The translations under genes and the position numbers were made by a program. Shown in pieces: positions 42,965 through 51,455 of a stretch of DNA of 64,000 nt. A model generated the notes under the pieces. The model made no database searches. It was not told where the DNA came from and saw only the letters and a program-made list of their open reading frames with translations. Origin of the DNA: Sporosarcina highlanderae (GTDB lineage: Bacteria > Bacillota > Bacilli > Bacillales_A > Planococcaceae). The stretch's first letter is position 1; each line of letters begins with the position of its first letter. The DNA lies in assembly GCF_030433715.1 (NCBI RefSeq), contig NZ_JAROCC010000005.1, positions 205,277 to 269,276 on the forward strand. The letters are read 5' to 3'.

Positions 42965-43861
42965 TCATCTCCCATCCAAGACGAATAAAATTTTCTCAAG
43001 GGTTTTCAATAAAGGTAAGGGCGTCCCCCTTTTTTCCGCCATTTCTACTACCGCTGTTACAATCGTTTCTATTTCCATCGAATTCCCGTTCAACCTATCC
43101 TTGAGCATGGATGACTGATTTAATGCCGTTTTTCGACATACTTCCTCGATTGCATCCTTTGGTAAGGCATTTTGCATTTCTGGAAAAGCATTACTGATTT
43201 CTATATATAATTCATCAAACAGCCCTCGGGCATGCTCCCGCTCCAATAATTCACCATTCCTCAATTGAAGAATTGCCGTCAAAGGATTAATCATGCAGTT
43301 GATCAACACTTTTCGTAACACTATTCCACCAGCATCACTTACGAATTCAATGGGAAAAGTCGTTGAATGGACAGATTTCAGTGCATCAAACGCCTTTTCA
43401 TCTCCACGGAAAGGGGCTACCCTAATAAGACCAATGCCATTGTGGGAGACAGTCCGATCATCAATACGACCTGCGCCATGTTCAACTGTTGCAAAGAAAA
43501 CATTCGGTAAATCTGATGCCTCAGCGAGATTGAAATGAGCTAAACCATTTTGAATAAACATTACTGCATTGTCCATTTTTCTTTCTTCAAGAATTGAAAG
43601 GATTGAGCCGACACCGCTATACTTGACAGCGATAATCCAAGGCGCTGATTTAGGTAATTTCTCTATTTCCGTTTCAGCTCCCACCAGAACCGTATCATCA
43701 GTTCCTTCTGCATCAATGCGCCTAATTCCTTCTTGACGAATGACGGAGGCTTGTTCTTCCCTTCTTGTAAAAAAAGAAACCTTCCATCCGGCCTCAGCCA
43801 AATAGGAACCGACTAACAAACCTATTGAACCTGCCCCTGCGATCACAACTTCCAACCTCAT
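42965..43861 (-). CDS. panE: 2-dehydropantoate 2-reductase (YlbQ type)
   Basis: NADPH-dependent reduction of ketopantoate to pantoate for coenzyme A. The 298-residue form starts at the ATG at 43861 after AAGGGGG; a TTG two codons on is also possible. It has the Rossmann motif VVIAGAGSIGLLVGSYL, AVKYSGVGSI, FIQNGLAHF and the conserved KVLINCMINPLTAI. The in-frame extension upstream overlaps a terminator and is rejected. Confidence 0.9.
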   Translation of the reverse strand: MRLEVVIAGAGSIGLLVGSYLAEAGWKVSFFTRREEQASVIRQEGIRRIDAEGTDDTVLVGAETEIEKLPKSAPWIIAVKYSGVGSILSILEERKMDNAVMFIQNGLAHFNLAEASDLPNVFFATVEHGAGRIDDRTVSHNGIGLIRVAPFRGDEKAFDALKSVHSTTFPIEFVSDAGGIVLRKVLINCMINPLTAILQLRNGELLEREHARGLFDELYIEISNAFPEMQNALPKDAIEEVCRKTALNQSSMLKDRLNGNSMEIETIVTAVVEMAEKRGTPLPLLKTLEKILFVLDGR

Positions 43862-43874
43862 TACCCCCTTGTAT

Positions 43875-43907
43875 AAAAAGGGCACCTTCACAAAAAGGCG
43901 CCCTTTG
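43875..43907 (-). terminator. Terminator after the carboxylase operon
   Basis: AAAGGGCGCCTT pairs with AAGGTGCCCTTT on the minus strand, followed by TTATA. It closes the three-gene carboxylase operon before panE. Confidence 0.85.
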
Positions 43908-43924
43908 TTACTCCTATTATTCAA

Positions 43925-45475
43925 TTATACAGGATATACAGGATGTTTTTTAGGTGGCAACGGAAGATCTTTTGTGGAATAAAATCTGAATCTCTCCGCG
44001 AGTACTTCACGTAAATCCGAAGGTGAAATAATTTCATCCACGATCATTTCAGAAGCCATCTTATAAATATCAATTTCCTCTTTATATTCCTTATGTTTCG
44101 CTTGCACAAATGCGATTCTTTCTTTCGGATCTTCAATTGCCTCAATCTTATTGGAGTAAACGGCATTGACTGCCGCCTCAGGTCCCATAACTGCAATTTG
44201 TGCAGTTGGCAAAGCTATGCATACATCGGGTTCAAAAGCCGGACCTGCCATAGCATACAGTCCAGCTCCATAAGCTTTTCTGACAACTACAGAAATCTTT
44301 GGAACGGTTGCCGAACTCATCGCCATGATAAGTTTAGCTCCATGACGGATAATTCCATCACGCTCCACTTTTGTTCCTATCATGAAACCTGGAACATCAG
44401 CCAAGAATAATAGCGGTATCGAAAACGCATCACATAAGTTAATGAACTTCGCTGCCTTATCCGCCGAGTCAACGAATAGGACACCGCCTTTTACTTTCGG
44501 CTGATTCGCAATAATACCAACCGGTTGCCCTTCAATCCTTGCAAGTCCAGTGATCAATTCAGAAGCAAAAAATTTTTTAATATCAAAGAAGCTTCCTTCA
44601 TCGATGAGCGCATCAATCGCTTCATACATATCGAACGGCGCATTTTGATTTTCAGGGATGATTTCTTCAAGCGAGCGCCCTACTTTTCTCGCAATAGGTT
44701 CTTTTAATGATGGTTTTTCAGTGAAGTTCGCAGGGAAAAACTCTAAATATCGACGCGCTTCACTGATTGCCTCCTCCTCACTTCTAGCAAGAACGTCACC
44801 GCAGCCACTTACGGTACAATGCATTCTTGCTCCGCCCATTTCTTCAAGCGTTACCTTTTCCCCAATCACTTTTTCCGCCATCCGAGGCGATCCCAAATAC
44901 ATGGATGCATTTCCTTCAACCATAATGACGATGTCACAAAACGCCGGGATGTAAGCACCTCCTGCAGCAGAAGGTCCAAACAAAAGACAGATTTGTGGGA
45001 TGAAACCGGATAATCTTACTTGATTATGAAAAATCTTTCCCGCACCACGGCGGTTCGGGAACATTTCAAGCTGATCAGTAATCCTTGCCCCCGCCGAATC
45101 AACGAGGTATAGCATAGGAACTCTATTTTTCTCTGCAACTTCCTGGATACGGATGATTTTTTCTACTGTACGGGAACCCCAAGATCCAGCTTTAACTGTA
45201 GAATCATTCGCCATCACACAAACAGTCTGGCCATTGACCTTCCCCATTGCGGTCACTACACCATCCGCAGGTAAATCATTCGCCTCACAATTTGCAAATC
45301 GACCATCTTCGAGATATTTTCCGTCATCAAATAAAAGCTTCAATCGGTCACGAACAAACAACTTGTTCTGTTCTTTCAATCTCTCATGATATTTAGGATG
45401 GCCACCCGCTACAATTTCTTCTATTTTCTTTTTTAATTGTTCATTGTAAACTGTTTGCTCCACTCGTTTTGTCAT
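43925..45475 (-). CDS. Acyl-CoA carboxylase, carboxyltransferase subunit
   Basis: Transfers CO2 from carboxybiotin to an acyl-CoA. The ATG at 45475 follows AAGGGG and gives 516 residues. Both crotonase-like halves are present: the N half with LYLVDSAGARITDQLEMFPN and FGPSAAGGAYIPAFCD, the C half with FLADVPGFMIGTKVERDGIIRHGAK. This is the PccB/MccB type. The acyl-CoA (propionyl, methylcrotonyl or other) cannot be told from sequence. It differs from the AccAD pair of fatty acid synthesis. Confidence 0.9.
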   Translation of the reverse strand: MTKRVEQTVYNEQLKKKIEEIVAGGHPKYHERLKEQNKLFVRDRLKLLFDDGKYLEDGRFANCEANDLPADGVVTAMGKVNGQTVCVMANDSTVKAGSWGSRTVEKIIRIQEVAEKNRVPMLYLVDSAGARITDQLEMFPNRRGAGKIFHNQVRLSGFIPQICLLFGPSAAGGAYIPAFCDIVIMVEGNASMYLGSPRMAEKVIGEKVTLEEMGGARMHCTVSGCGDVLARSEEEAISEARRYLEFFPANFTEKPSLKEPIARKVGRSLEEIIPENQNAPFDMYEAIDALIDEGSFFDIKKFFASELITGLARIEGQPVGIIANQPKVKGGVLFVDSADKAAKFINLCDAFSIPLLFLADVPGFMIGTKVERDGIIRHGAKLIMAMSSATVPKISVVVRKAYGAGLYAMAGPAFEPDVCIALPTAQIAVMGPEAAVNAVYSNKIEAIEDPKERIAFVQAKHKEYKEEIDIYKMASEMIVDEIISPSDLREVLAERFRFYSTKDLPLPPKKHPVYPV

Positions 45476-45534
45476 CGTTCTACCCCTTCCGCTCACAGTT
45501 GACCTTTACTGAAAAATTAGGTCCATCCATTCTT

Positions 45535-45750
45535 TTATGCTTCAATTACTGCAAGGACGTCCTCTTCGTTTACAAAGTCCCCGACTTGAACATTGATCGA
45601 AGATACTTTACCCGCAATTTCTGTTTCAACAGGGATTTCCATCTTCATAGATTCCAATACGATAATCACTTGACCCGCTTCTACTTGATCACCCTCTGCT
45701 ACATTTACAGTGAATACTGTTCCCGCCATTGCCGCTTTTAATTGTGTCAT
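45535..45750 (-). CDS. Biotin carrier protein, single domain
   Basis: 71-residue biotinyl domain with the biotinylated Lys36 in LESMKMEIP and the second hairpin VGDFVNEEDVLAVIE. No alanine/proline-rich region, so it is a stand-alone carrier of the YngHB type. It overlaps the biotin carboxylase by 4 bases and serves the carboxyltransferase downstream. Confidence 0.95.
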   Translation of the reverse strand: MTQLKAAMAGTVFTVNVAEGDQVEAGQVIIVLESMKMEIPVETEIAGKVSSINVQVGDFVNEEDVLAVIEA

Positions 45751-47108
45751 TTAGTTACTTCCTCCTTATTAGTTTTTAGCCATTCAGCTAAAACATTTGT
45801 ATTGTAATTGCCATCCAAGAATTCATTAGAATCAATGAACTGTTGGAATAGCGGTATATTTGTTTTTACACCTTCTATAGTATAGGATTTGAAGAATGTC
45901 TTTGATTTTTCAATCACTTCGCTGCGTGTTTCCCCATGAATAATCACTTTTGCAATCATCGGATCATAAAAAGGCGTTATGGTGCCGCCTTCCTCATATC
46001 CCGCATCAATCCGTACACTTTCGTCGTGCAGTGATTCCATCTTAGCAATTTTACCTGGAGACGGCATAAATGTCGTTGGATGTTCTGCATAAATCCGATA
46101 TTCAACAGCATGGCCAGATGTATCGATCAGCTGTTGAGCCTTTACCGGCAATTCATTTCCTTTTGCGACTTCAATTTGCCATTCCACCAAATCATATCCT
46201 GTGACTTCTTCAGTTACGGGGTGTTCCACTTGTAACCTTGTATTCATCTCAAGGAAATAAAATTCATCAGTCTTCGATAAAATGAATTCCACTGTCCCTG
46301 CATTTTCATATTCGACAGCTTTTGCTGCGGCAACAGCTGCCTCATGTAATCTATTTCTTACATCATCACTCAATCCCGGTGATGGAGATTCTTCAATCAC
46401 TTTCTGATTGCGTCTCTGAACAGAACAATTACGTTCAAACAGATGGACTATATTTCCCTTTGAATCTCCAAACACTTGTACTTCAATATGACGAGCGTTC
46501 TCAACGAACTTTTCAAGAAAGACCACATCATCACCAAAATAGGCCTTCGCACGGCTCTTAATGGATTGGAAGTGTTGACTGAGCGCTTGCTCATTTTCAC
46601 AACGTACCATACCAATACCGCCGCCACCAGCACTCGCCTTAAGCATAATAGGATAACCAATCTGCTTCGCAGCAATTATAGCCTCTTCAATCGAAGAAAC
46701 GCCTTCATCAGTGCCTGGAACGACAGGAACCCCCGCATCCCTCATCTTCAATCTGGAAGCAATTTTATCCCCCATCAATTCTATCGTCTGCGAGTCAGGC
46801 CCTATAAACTTCAAGCCTGCATCTTGTACTTTCCGGGCAAATACCGCGTTTTCTGATAACAGGCCATATCCCGGATGTATCGCTTTCGCTCCTGTCTCCA
46901 ATGCAATCCCAATGATATCGTCAGCTTTCAAATAAGACTGCTGAACGGGTCCTGGTCCAATTACATAGGCCTCATCCGCAGCCTTCACGAATGGCATATG
47001 CTCGTCGGCTTCGGAATGAACGGCTACTGTTTTTATCCCTAACCGCTTGCATGTATTGATAATCCTGAGAGCAATTTCCCCGCGATTCGCAATAAGTATT
47101 TTATCCAT
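45747..47108 (-). CDS. Biotin carboxylase subunit of an acyl-CoA carboxylase
   Basis: Carboxylates biotin with ATP and bicarbonate. The 453-residue ATP-grasp enzyme has ILIANRGEIALRII, the glycine-rich loop MLKASAGGGGIGMV, the HIEVQVFGD segment, and the catalytic EMNTRLQVEHPVTEEVTG. It resembles AccC, but linkage to the carboxyltransferase points to a catabolic acyl-CoA carboxylase. First gene of the operon; promoter and cre site lie upstream. Confidence 0.92.
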   Translation of the reverse strand: MDKILIANRGEIALRIINTCKRLGIKTVAVHSEADEHMPFVKAADEAYVIGPGPVQQSYLKADDIIGIALETGAKAIHPGYGLLSENAVFARKVQDAGLKFIGPDSQTIELMGDKIASRLKMRDAGVPVVPGTDEGVSSIEEAIIAAKQIGYPIMLKASAGGGGIGMVRCENEQALSQHFQSIKSRAKAYFGDDVVFLEKFVENARHIEVQVFGDSKGNIVHLFERNCSVQRRNQKVIEESPSPGLSDDVRNRLHEAAVAAAKAVEYENAGTVEFILSKTDEFYFLEMNTRLQVEHPVTEEVTGYDLVEWQIEVAKGNELPVKAQQLIDTSGHAVEYRIYAEHPTTFMPSPGKIAKMESLHDESVRIDAGYEEGGTITPFYDPMIAKVIIHGETRSEVIEKSKTFFKSYTIEGVKTNIPLFQQFIDSNEFLDGNYNTNVLAEWLKTNKEEVTK

Positions 47109-47154
47109 AATGAAACCCCCAAGCTGCTTAAAATTGTATTTCTCCCATCTATAG

Positions 47155-47182
47155 TTTATACGAAGAATGAAACCGTTTTCAA
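47155..47182 (-). promoter_or_regulatory. Sigma-A promoter of the carboxylase operon
   Basis: TTGAAA, 16-base spacer, TATAAA on the minus strand about 45 bases upstream of the biotin carboxylase start. The cre site covers the -35 box and most of the spacer. Confidence 0.7.
47167..47182 (-). promoter_or_regulatory. CcpA cre site over the carboxylase promoter
   Basis: TTGAAAACGGTTTCAT on the minus strand matches the cre consensus WTGNNARCGNWWWCAW at every position. It overlaps the -35 and spacer, so CcpA should repress the operon when preferred sugars are present. Confidence 0.75.
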
Positions 47183-47225
47183 CTATTAGTCTGAATTAGT
47201 TTGATAATCTAAGTTTTATCCATAC

Positions 47226-47987
47226 TTATTTTTTTCTAAGGAAATTTGCAACCGCATCATGATGCGCTTCACTTTCCCATAATTCAGCGCATTGTGACGC
47301 CTCTTCAAGCATTCGTTCATTAACTTCAGCACGTTCCCAATCTTGTATGGAAATCTTTTTATACGCTTTATGAACGTTTGGATGGATATTTTTCATATTG
47401 GCGATAAATTTCTGTAATCCTTCTTTTGCATCACCATCATAAATAGCTGTTGCCCATCCGTTCGACTTCAGTTCTTGCGCTGTATGTATTTGTGCCTCGG
47501 ATAATAATTTTAAAGCTGTATCATGATTTTTCATTTTCATAAAGAGCTGTGTAGCACCGCCCCAACCGCTTGTAATGGCGAGTGTTCCTTGGATGAACCC
47601 TGCCTTGGCTTTCGAAGATACAACCCTATAATCACAAGCTGAAGCGATTTCACAGCCACCACCAACCGTGGTTCCATTAACGAGTGCAATGACTGGCACA
47701 GGCAATGTAGACAATCTGTATAATAATCCGGCCATTTTACTTAACATGGGATAGGCTTCTTTTGCTGTGCGGAAGCCATGAAATACCGATAAATCGCCAC
47801 CGGAACAAAACGCACGGTCACCACTTCCCGTTACAACAGCAAAAGCAACGCTTTCCTCATTCTCAACAATCCCCAAAAACTCTTCTAACCCATCCATAAC
47901 CTCAAAGTTGATTGCGTTTCTCATTTCAGGTCGGTCAATCGTAAATATTGCAACACCATCATTGATTTCTATTTTATATGACAACAT
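47226..47987 (-). CDS. Enoyl-CoA hydratase/isomerase (crotonase) family protein
   Basis: 253-residue crotonase-fold protein starting at the ATG at 47987 after AAAGGGGG. The oxyanion segments DRAFCSGGDLS and ALVNGTTVGGGCEIASACDYR are present. The second catalytic Glu of enoyl-CoA hydratases, normally in PE before the LG.xPGxGG stretch, is replaced (FIQGTLAITSGWGG). With SGGDL and SGWGG this recalls ECHDC1-like ethylmalonyl-CoA decarboxylases. Substrate unknown; it lies upstream of the carboxylase genes, with a promoter between. Confidence 0.82.
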   Translation of the reverse strand: MLSYKIEINDGVAIFTIDRPEMRNAINFEVMDGLEEFLGIVENEESVAFAVVTGSGDRAFCSGGDLSVFHGFRTAKEAYPMLSKMAGLLYRLSTLPVPVIALVNGTTVGGGCEIASACDYRVVSSKAKAGFIQGTLAITSGWGGATQLFMKMKNHDTALKLLSEAQIHTAQELKSNGWATAIYDGDAKEGLQKFIANMKNIHPNVHKAYKKISIQDWERAEVNERMLEEASQCAELWESEAHHDAVANFLRKK

Positions 47988-48008
47988 AATTCCCCCTTTT
48001 GCAAGTTG

Positions 48009-48046
48009 TGAAATCCAGCTCCAGTCGGTAGCCTTCCGCACTATAA
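48009..48046 (-). repeat. Possible small repeat remnant (GCGGA...GGAGCTGGAT)
   Basis: Minus strand: GTGCGGAAGGCTACCGACTG followed by GAGCTGGAT. A similar pattern (AAAGCGGAG...CCGACCG...AGCTGGAT) appears at 63868-63893, and a partial one (AAAGCGGAGGGCG...GAGTTAGAC) at 51281-51314. These may be decayed copies of a short dispersed repeat. Confidence 0.35.
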
Positions 48047-48050
48047 ATAG

Positions 48051-48088
48051 AAAAAACCACCGGAGCCATGGCCTCGCGGTGGTTTTTT
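48051..48088. terminator. Bidirectional terminator after rpmF
   Basis: AAAAAACCACCG and CGGTGGTTTTTT flank GAGCCATGGCCTCG. Strong stem with A and T runs on both sides. Confidence 0.92.
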
Positions 48089-48100
48089 AAGTAGGTTAGA

Positions 48101-48274
48101 TTATTCGCCTACTACTTCTTTTCCTTTGTAATGACCGCAAGATTTGCAAACGCGGTGTGCCAATTTCACTTCGCCACAATTGTCGCAAGTTGTCATGCCT
48201 GGAACTTGTAATTTAAAATGTGTACGACGAAGTCTTTTAGCTGTTTTTGAAGTTCTTCTTTTTGGTACTGCCAT
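48101..48274 (-). CDS. rpmF: Ribosomal protein L32
   Basis: 57-residue large-subunit protein. The ATG at 48274 follows AAGGAGGTG and gives [19 protein letters not shown]. Two CxxC pairs (CDNC, CKSC) make this the zinc-binding form. It pairs with yceD, as in most bacteria. Confidence 0.97.
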   Translation of the reverse strand: MAVPKRRTSKTAKRLRRTHFKLQVPGMTTCDNCGEVKLAHRVCKSCGHYKGKEVVGE

Positions 48275-48301
48275 TTGAGGCACCTCCTTATGATCGATCG
48301 C

Positions 48302-48835
48302 CTATTCCTTGTCCGAATTAAAAAAATCAGCTAATCCAGCTAATCGCGGGTCAACTTTCTTTTCCTTTTCTTCGTTCAACTGCGCATCGAATTCATCTTC
48401 AGTAGTATAAGACCAACCTTTCCCCTCTGCCCTCGTCATTTCCTCAGCTTTTTCGCTCAAGACTTGTAAAGGCACTTCAAGAAGAATTAGCTCTTCAAAA
48501 AGTGGGGTCGGATCGACAACTTCCCCTTCAACTGGGTGAATCGCATCGTCCGTAGCAAGAGTGGCCTCGTCCCAACTAAACTGCTCATTCGTTTCAATGG
48601 AAAAAGGAAATTCAACATCTTCCCATGTCCGAGAACAAGGTAATGTCATTACACCTTCAAGGTGAAAACGACAACTCAGTTTCTTTGAACCGATAACACA
48701 GCTGCCCGTTACGTGGACAGGCTTAATATCCCGGATTTCCGGATTCCGCTTTTTAACGGTTTCAAGGTTCACCGCTTCGTCAAGCGGCATAGCCCCTTGT
48801 CTGTATTTCTGTAATTGATGAATGGACCATTTCAC
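48302..48835 (-). CDS. YceD family protein (DUF177, YlbN)
   Basis: 177-residue acidic protein of the DUF177 family, linked to rRNA and plastid/bacterial large-subunit maturation. Visible elements are CRFHLEGVMTLPCSRT, the family cysteine pair region, and DPRLAGLADFF at the end. The GTG start follows GAGGTGAT. Its promoter is a perfect sigma-A match. Confidence 0.9.
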   Translation of the reverse strand: MKWSIHQLQKYRQGAMPLDEAVNLETVKKRNPEIRDIKPVHVTGSCVIGSKKLSCRFHLEGVMTLPCSRTWEDVEFPFSIETNEQFSWDEATLATDDAIHPVEGEVVDPTPLFEELILLEVPLQVLSEKAEEMTRAEGKGWSYTTEDEFDAQLNEEKEKKVDPRLAGLADFFNSDKE

Positions 48836-48864
48836 GTCTATATCACCTCAAGACAACACTGTTG

Positions 48865-48893
48865 ATTATATAATGGATAAAATGGGATGTCAA
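48865..48893 (-). promoter_or_regulatory. Consensus sigma-A promoter of yceD-rpmF
   Basis: TTGACA, 17-base spacer, TATAAT on the minus strand: a perfect match to consensus, as expected for a ribosomal protein unit. Confidence 0.9.
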
Positions 48894-48902
48894 GATATTT
48901 TC

Positions 48903-48931
48903 TTGTCACCTAAATCGCAGCATCGTATAAT
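48903..48931 (+). promoter_or_regulatory. Sigma-A promoter of tmcAL
   Basis: TTGTCA, 17-base spacer, TATAAT. It is back-to-back with the yceD promoter, the two -35 boxes only 9 bases apart. Confidence 0.85.
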
Positions 48932-48962
48932 TTAATTAGATTATACCGAAGGGGTGGACATA

Positions 48963-50207
48963 ATGAAAGCAACAGGGATTGTTGTTGAATATAACCCTTT
49001 GCATAACGGGCATGTTTACCATGCTCAGCAGGCAAAAGCAGCTACAAATGCTGATTTAATCATTGCTGTGATGAGCGGTAATTTCCTGCAAAGAGGAGAA
49101 CCGGCATTTGTTGATAAATGGGCGCGGACAAGAATGGCTTTGGCATCTGGAGTAGACATCGTATTTGAGCTGCCATATCGATTTGCAACCGCCCATGCCC
49201 CCGTTTTTGCACATGGTGCAATTCGTCTACTTGATGCTGCTGGTTGTACCGCGTACTGTTTCGGAAGTGAGGATGGGAATGTCGAACCTTTCCAAAACAC
49301 ATTGAACCTCCTTGACAAAACCTCGGATGAATACAATCAGGAAGTCAAAAACGCGATGCAAGATGGACTTAGCTATCCAATGGCACTAAACAGGGCATAC
49401 GATGCAGTGAGTTCAGGTTCAGAAAAGAGTGGAAGGCATGTAGACCTCTCCAAACCCAACAACATTTTAGGATTCCACTACATGCAAGCTGCCAATGCAA
49501 TTAGCTCTTCAATGATACCAACTACTATAAAAAGGCTTGGTGCAGGCTATCATGAGGAGACATTGGATGTTAATAGAGTGGCGAGTGCGACAGGTATCCG
49601 TAAATCATTTTTTTCAACCGAAAAATTGGATGAAATAATAAATTTCATCCCCGAAACCACTAAAGTGATTCTCACTGAATGGCAAAGGGAACGGATCAAT
49701 TTTGGAAACTGGGAGAGTTTTTATCCATTTTTACGATTTTGTATTTTACGCGATGGTCCCGTCCGACTTGCAACAATTGCCGATCTATCAGAAGGAATTG
49801 AGAACCTGATTTATCGTGCTGCACAAACAAACGATACATTTCAATCATTTATGGAATCCACGAAATCCAAGCGATACACTTGGACAAGGATTCAACGAAT
49901 GCTGACACATATTTTGACCGGTTTTACAACAGAAATGCGTTCCGGCATGGATGAACCAGCTTATTTAAGATTGCTTGGAATGACGGACAAAGGTCGTTCT
50001 TACCTAAGTAGTATAAAAAAAGACTTGCCACTTCCCCTTATCAGTAAAGTGGCGTCCTTTTCAGACCCATCACTCGATATGGATATTCGAGCATCCGATA
50101 GTTATGCTTTGGCAATTGGAAAAGGATCCAAAAATGCCAAAATAGGGTTAGATTATACACTATCACCCATTATGAACAATTATTTTTCAGGTAATTCTCT
50201 CAAATAA
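48963..50207 (+). CDS. tmcAL: tRNA(Met) cytidine acetate ligase (YlbM)
   Basis: Makes N4-acetylcytidine at the wobble base of elongator tRNA-Met from acetate and ATP. The ATG at 48963 follows AAGGGGTGG; 414 residues. The nucleotidyltransferase motif VVEYNPLHNGHVYH (HNGH at 14-17) and MSGNFLQRGEPA are diagnostic. Its 3' end overlaps convergent ylbL by 28 bases. Confidence 0.95.
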   Translation: MKATGIVVEYNPLHNGHVYHAQQAKAATNADLIIAVMSGNFLQRGEPAFVDKWARTRMALASGVDIVFELPYRFATAHAPVFAHGAIRLLDAAGCTAYCFGSEDGNVEPFQNTLNLLDKTSDEYNQEVKNAMQDGLSYPMALNRAYDAVSSGSEKSGRHVDLSKPNNILGFHYMQAANAISSSMIPTTIKRLGAGYHEETLDVNRVASATGIRKSFFSTEKLDEIINFIPETTKVILTEWQRERINFGNWESFYPFLRFCILRDGPVRLATIADLSEGIENLIYRAAQTNDTFQSFMESTKSKRYTWTRIQRMLTHILTGFTTEMRSGMDEPAYLRLLGMTDKGRSYLSSIKKDLPLPLISKVASFSDPSLDMDIRASDSYALAIGKGSKNAKIGLDYTLSPIMNNYFSGNSLK

Positions 50208-51226
50208 GTTAAAGCATCGTCAACGGTTCGGACAGGCACGATTTTCATTTTCGTGCCTATTTTTTTGCCCATCTTTAATGCTTCTTCATAGTTCGTCATG
50301 ATTCCGGGATTAGCCTTGCGAATTTCCTCAGATAAATAATCGTCAGGAGCAAAGAATATTTCAATGCCTTCCCGATCAGCTGCGATCACCTTAAAATCAG
50401 CACCACCGATACGTCCAACCGTACCGTCAGCAAGCATTTCACCAGTCCCAGCAATGTTATACCCTTTCGTTATGTCCTCATCCATCAATTGATTCATGAT
50501 TTGAAGGGTGAACATTAGACCTGCGGAAGGCCCGCCTATTTCAGCTGTATGAATATTTACTTTCGGGTTAGTGGATAACTCGCGATCCTCTTGGAATTCC
50601 ACCCCTAAACCAACTCGCCCTTCTTGATTAGGAATTGCACTTAACACTAGTTCAATGTCCTTTTGTTCAGAATCCCTGTCAACTGTCATTTTGACCTTAT
50701 CGCCCAGCCCCTTTGCAGAGATCATGGCAGCTAATTGACCAGGCTCTGTCAATTGTACCCCGTCAATTTTACGGATTTTATCTCCCACTTCAAGTTTTCC
50801 GTCAGCGGCACCTCCAGTCAAGACTCTTACGACAAAAACACCATCGTATGTAATATCGACCGGGATTCCTACTCTCTCGAATGCGACTGTGATCGCATTA
50901 AATTGAGAATCAGACATGAGTTTCTTTTGCCGAATATTATATTCCTTATCATTTTCCCCTTCCCGTCTCACTTTATATATCGGTAAAATTTTCATTCGAT
51001 CCGAAAACTTGGAGGCTACATAGGAAAAAGGGGTGGCCTTTCCGATTGAAATAGTCATTAAACTAAATGTTCCTACGTCATTCTCATCCCCTCCAGCAAC
51101 TTCCACAATCGGCTCTAAATCATAAGCTCCACCCGGTTTCGATACGTATGCATCTAAAGGGTAAATAAATAAAAACAGCAATAAAAGCACAACAACCGCG
51201 GACAATCCAATCCTCTTCGCGTTCAT
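50180..51226 (-). CDS. ylbL: PDZ-domain Lon-like protease YlbL
   Basis: Membrane-anchored serine protease of the SepM/YlbL family. The 348-residue protein has an N-terminal membrane helix (about 7-26), a PDZ domain (about 120-190: GVFVVRVLTGGAADGKLEVGD) and a Lon-type catalytic domain with the Ser in GGPSAGLMF and the Lys in GGADFKVIAA. In B. subtilis YlbL helps degrade the cell-division inhibitor YneA. Confidence 0.93.
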   Translation of the reverse strand: MNAKRIGLSAVVVLLLLFLFIYPLDAYVSKPGGAYDLEPIVEVAGGDENDVGTFSLMTISIGKATPFSYVASKFSDRMKILPIYKVRREGENDKEYNIRQKKLMSDSQFNAITVAFERVGIPVDITYDGVFVVRVLTGGAADGKLEVGDKIRKIDGVQLTEPGQLAAMISAKGLGDKVKMTVDRDSEQKDIELVLSAIPNQEGRVGLGVEFQEDRELSTNPKVNIHTAEIGGPSAGLMFTLQIMNQLMDEDITKGYNIAGTGEMLADGTVGRIGGADFKVIAADREGIEIFFAPDDYLSEEIRKANPGIMTNYEEALKMGKKIGTKMKIVPVRTVDDALTYLRELPEK

Positions 51227-51455
51227 ACAACCACACCTCCATTAATAGCCTGTACAGATACAGCATATAAATAACAAAAGAAAAGCGGAGGGCGCATCTT
51301 ACGCCCTGAGTTAGACAGCAATATTGTTTAATAGTGTACCACCAAAAATATCCGTAATAAAGCATGTCGGTAGCAATTTGGCATTCAATTCTGAACGCGA
51401 AAGGAAGAGCATACTTGAAAAAACGCCACTTACATACAATGCCTCTGCTGAAAAT

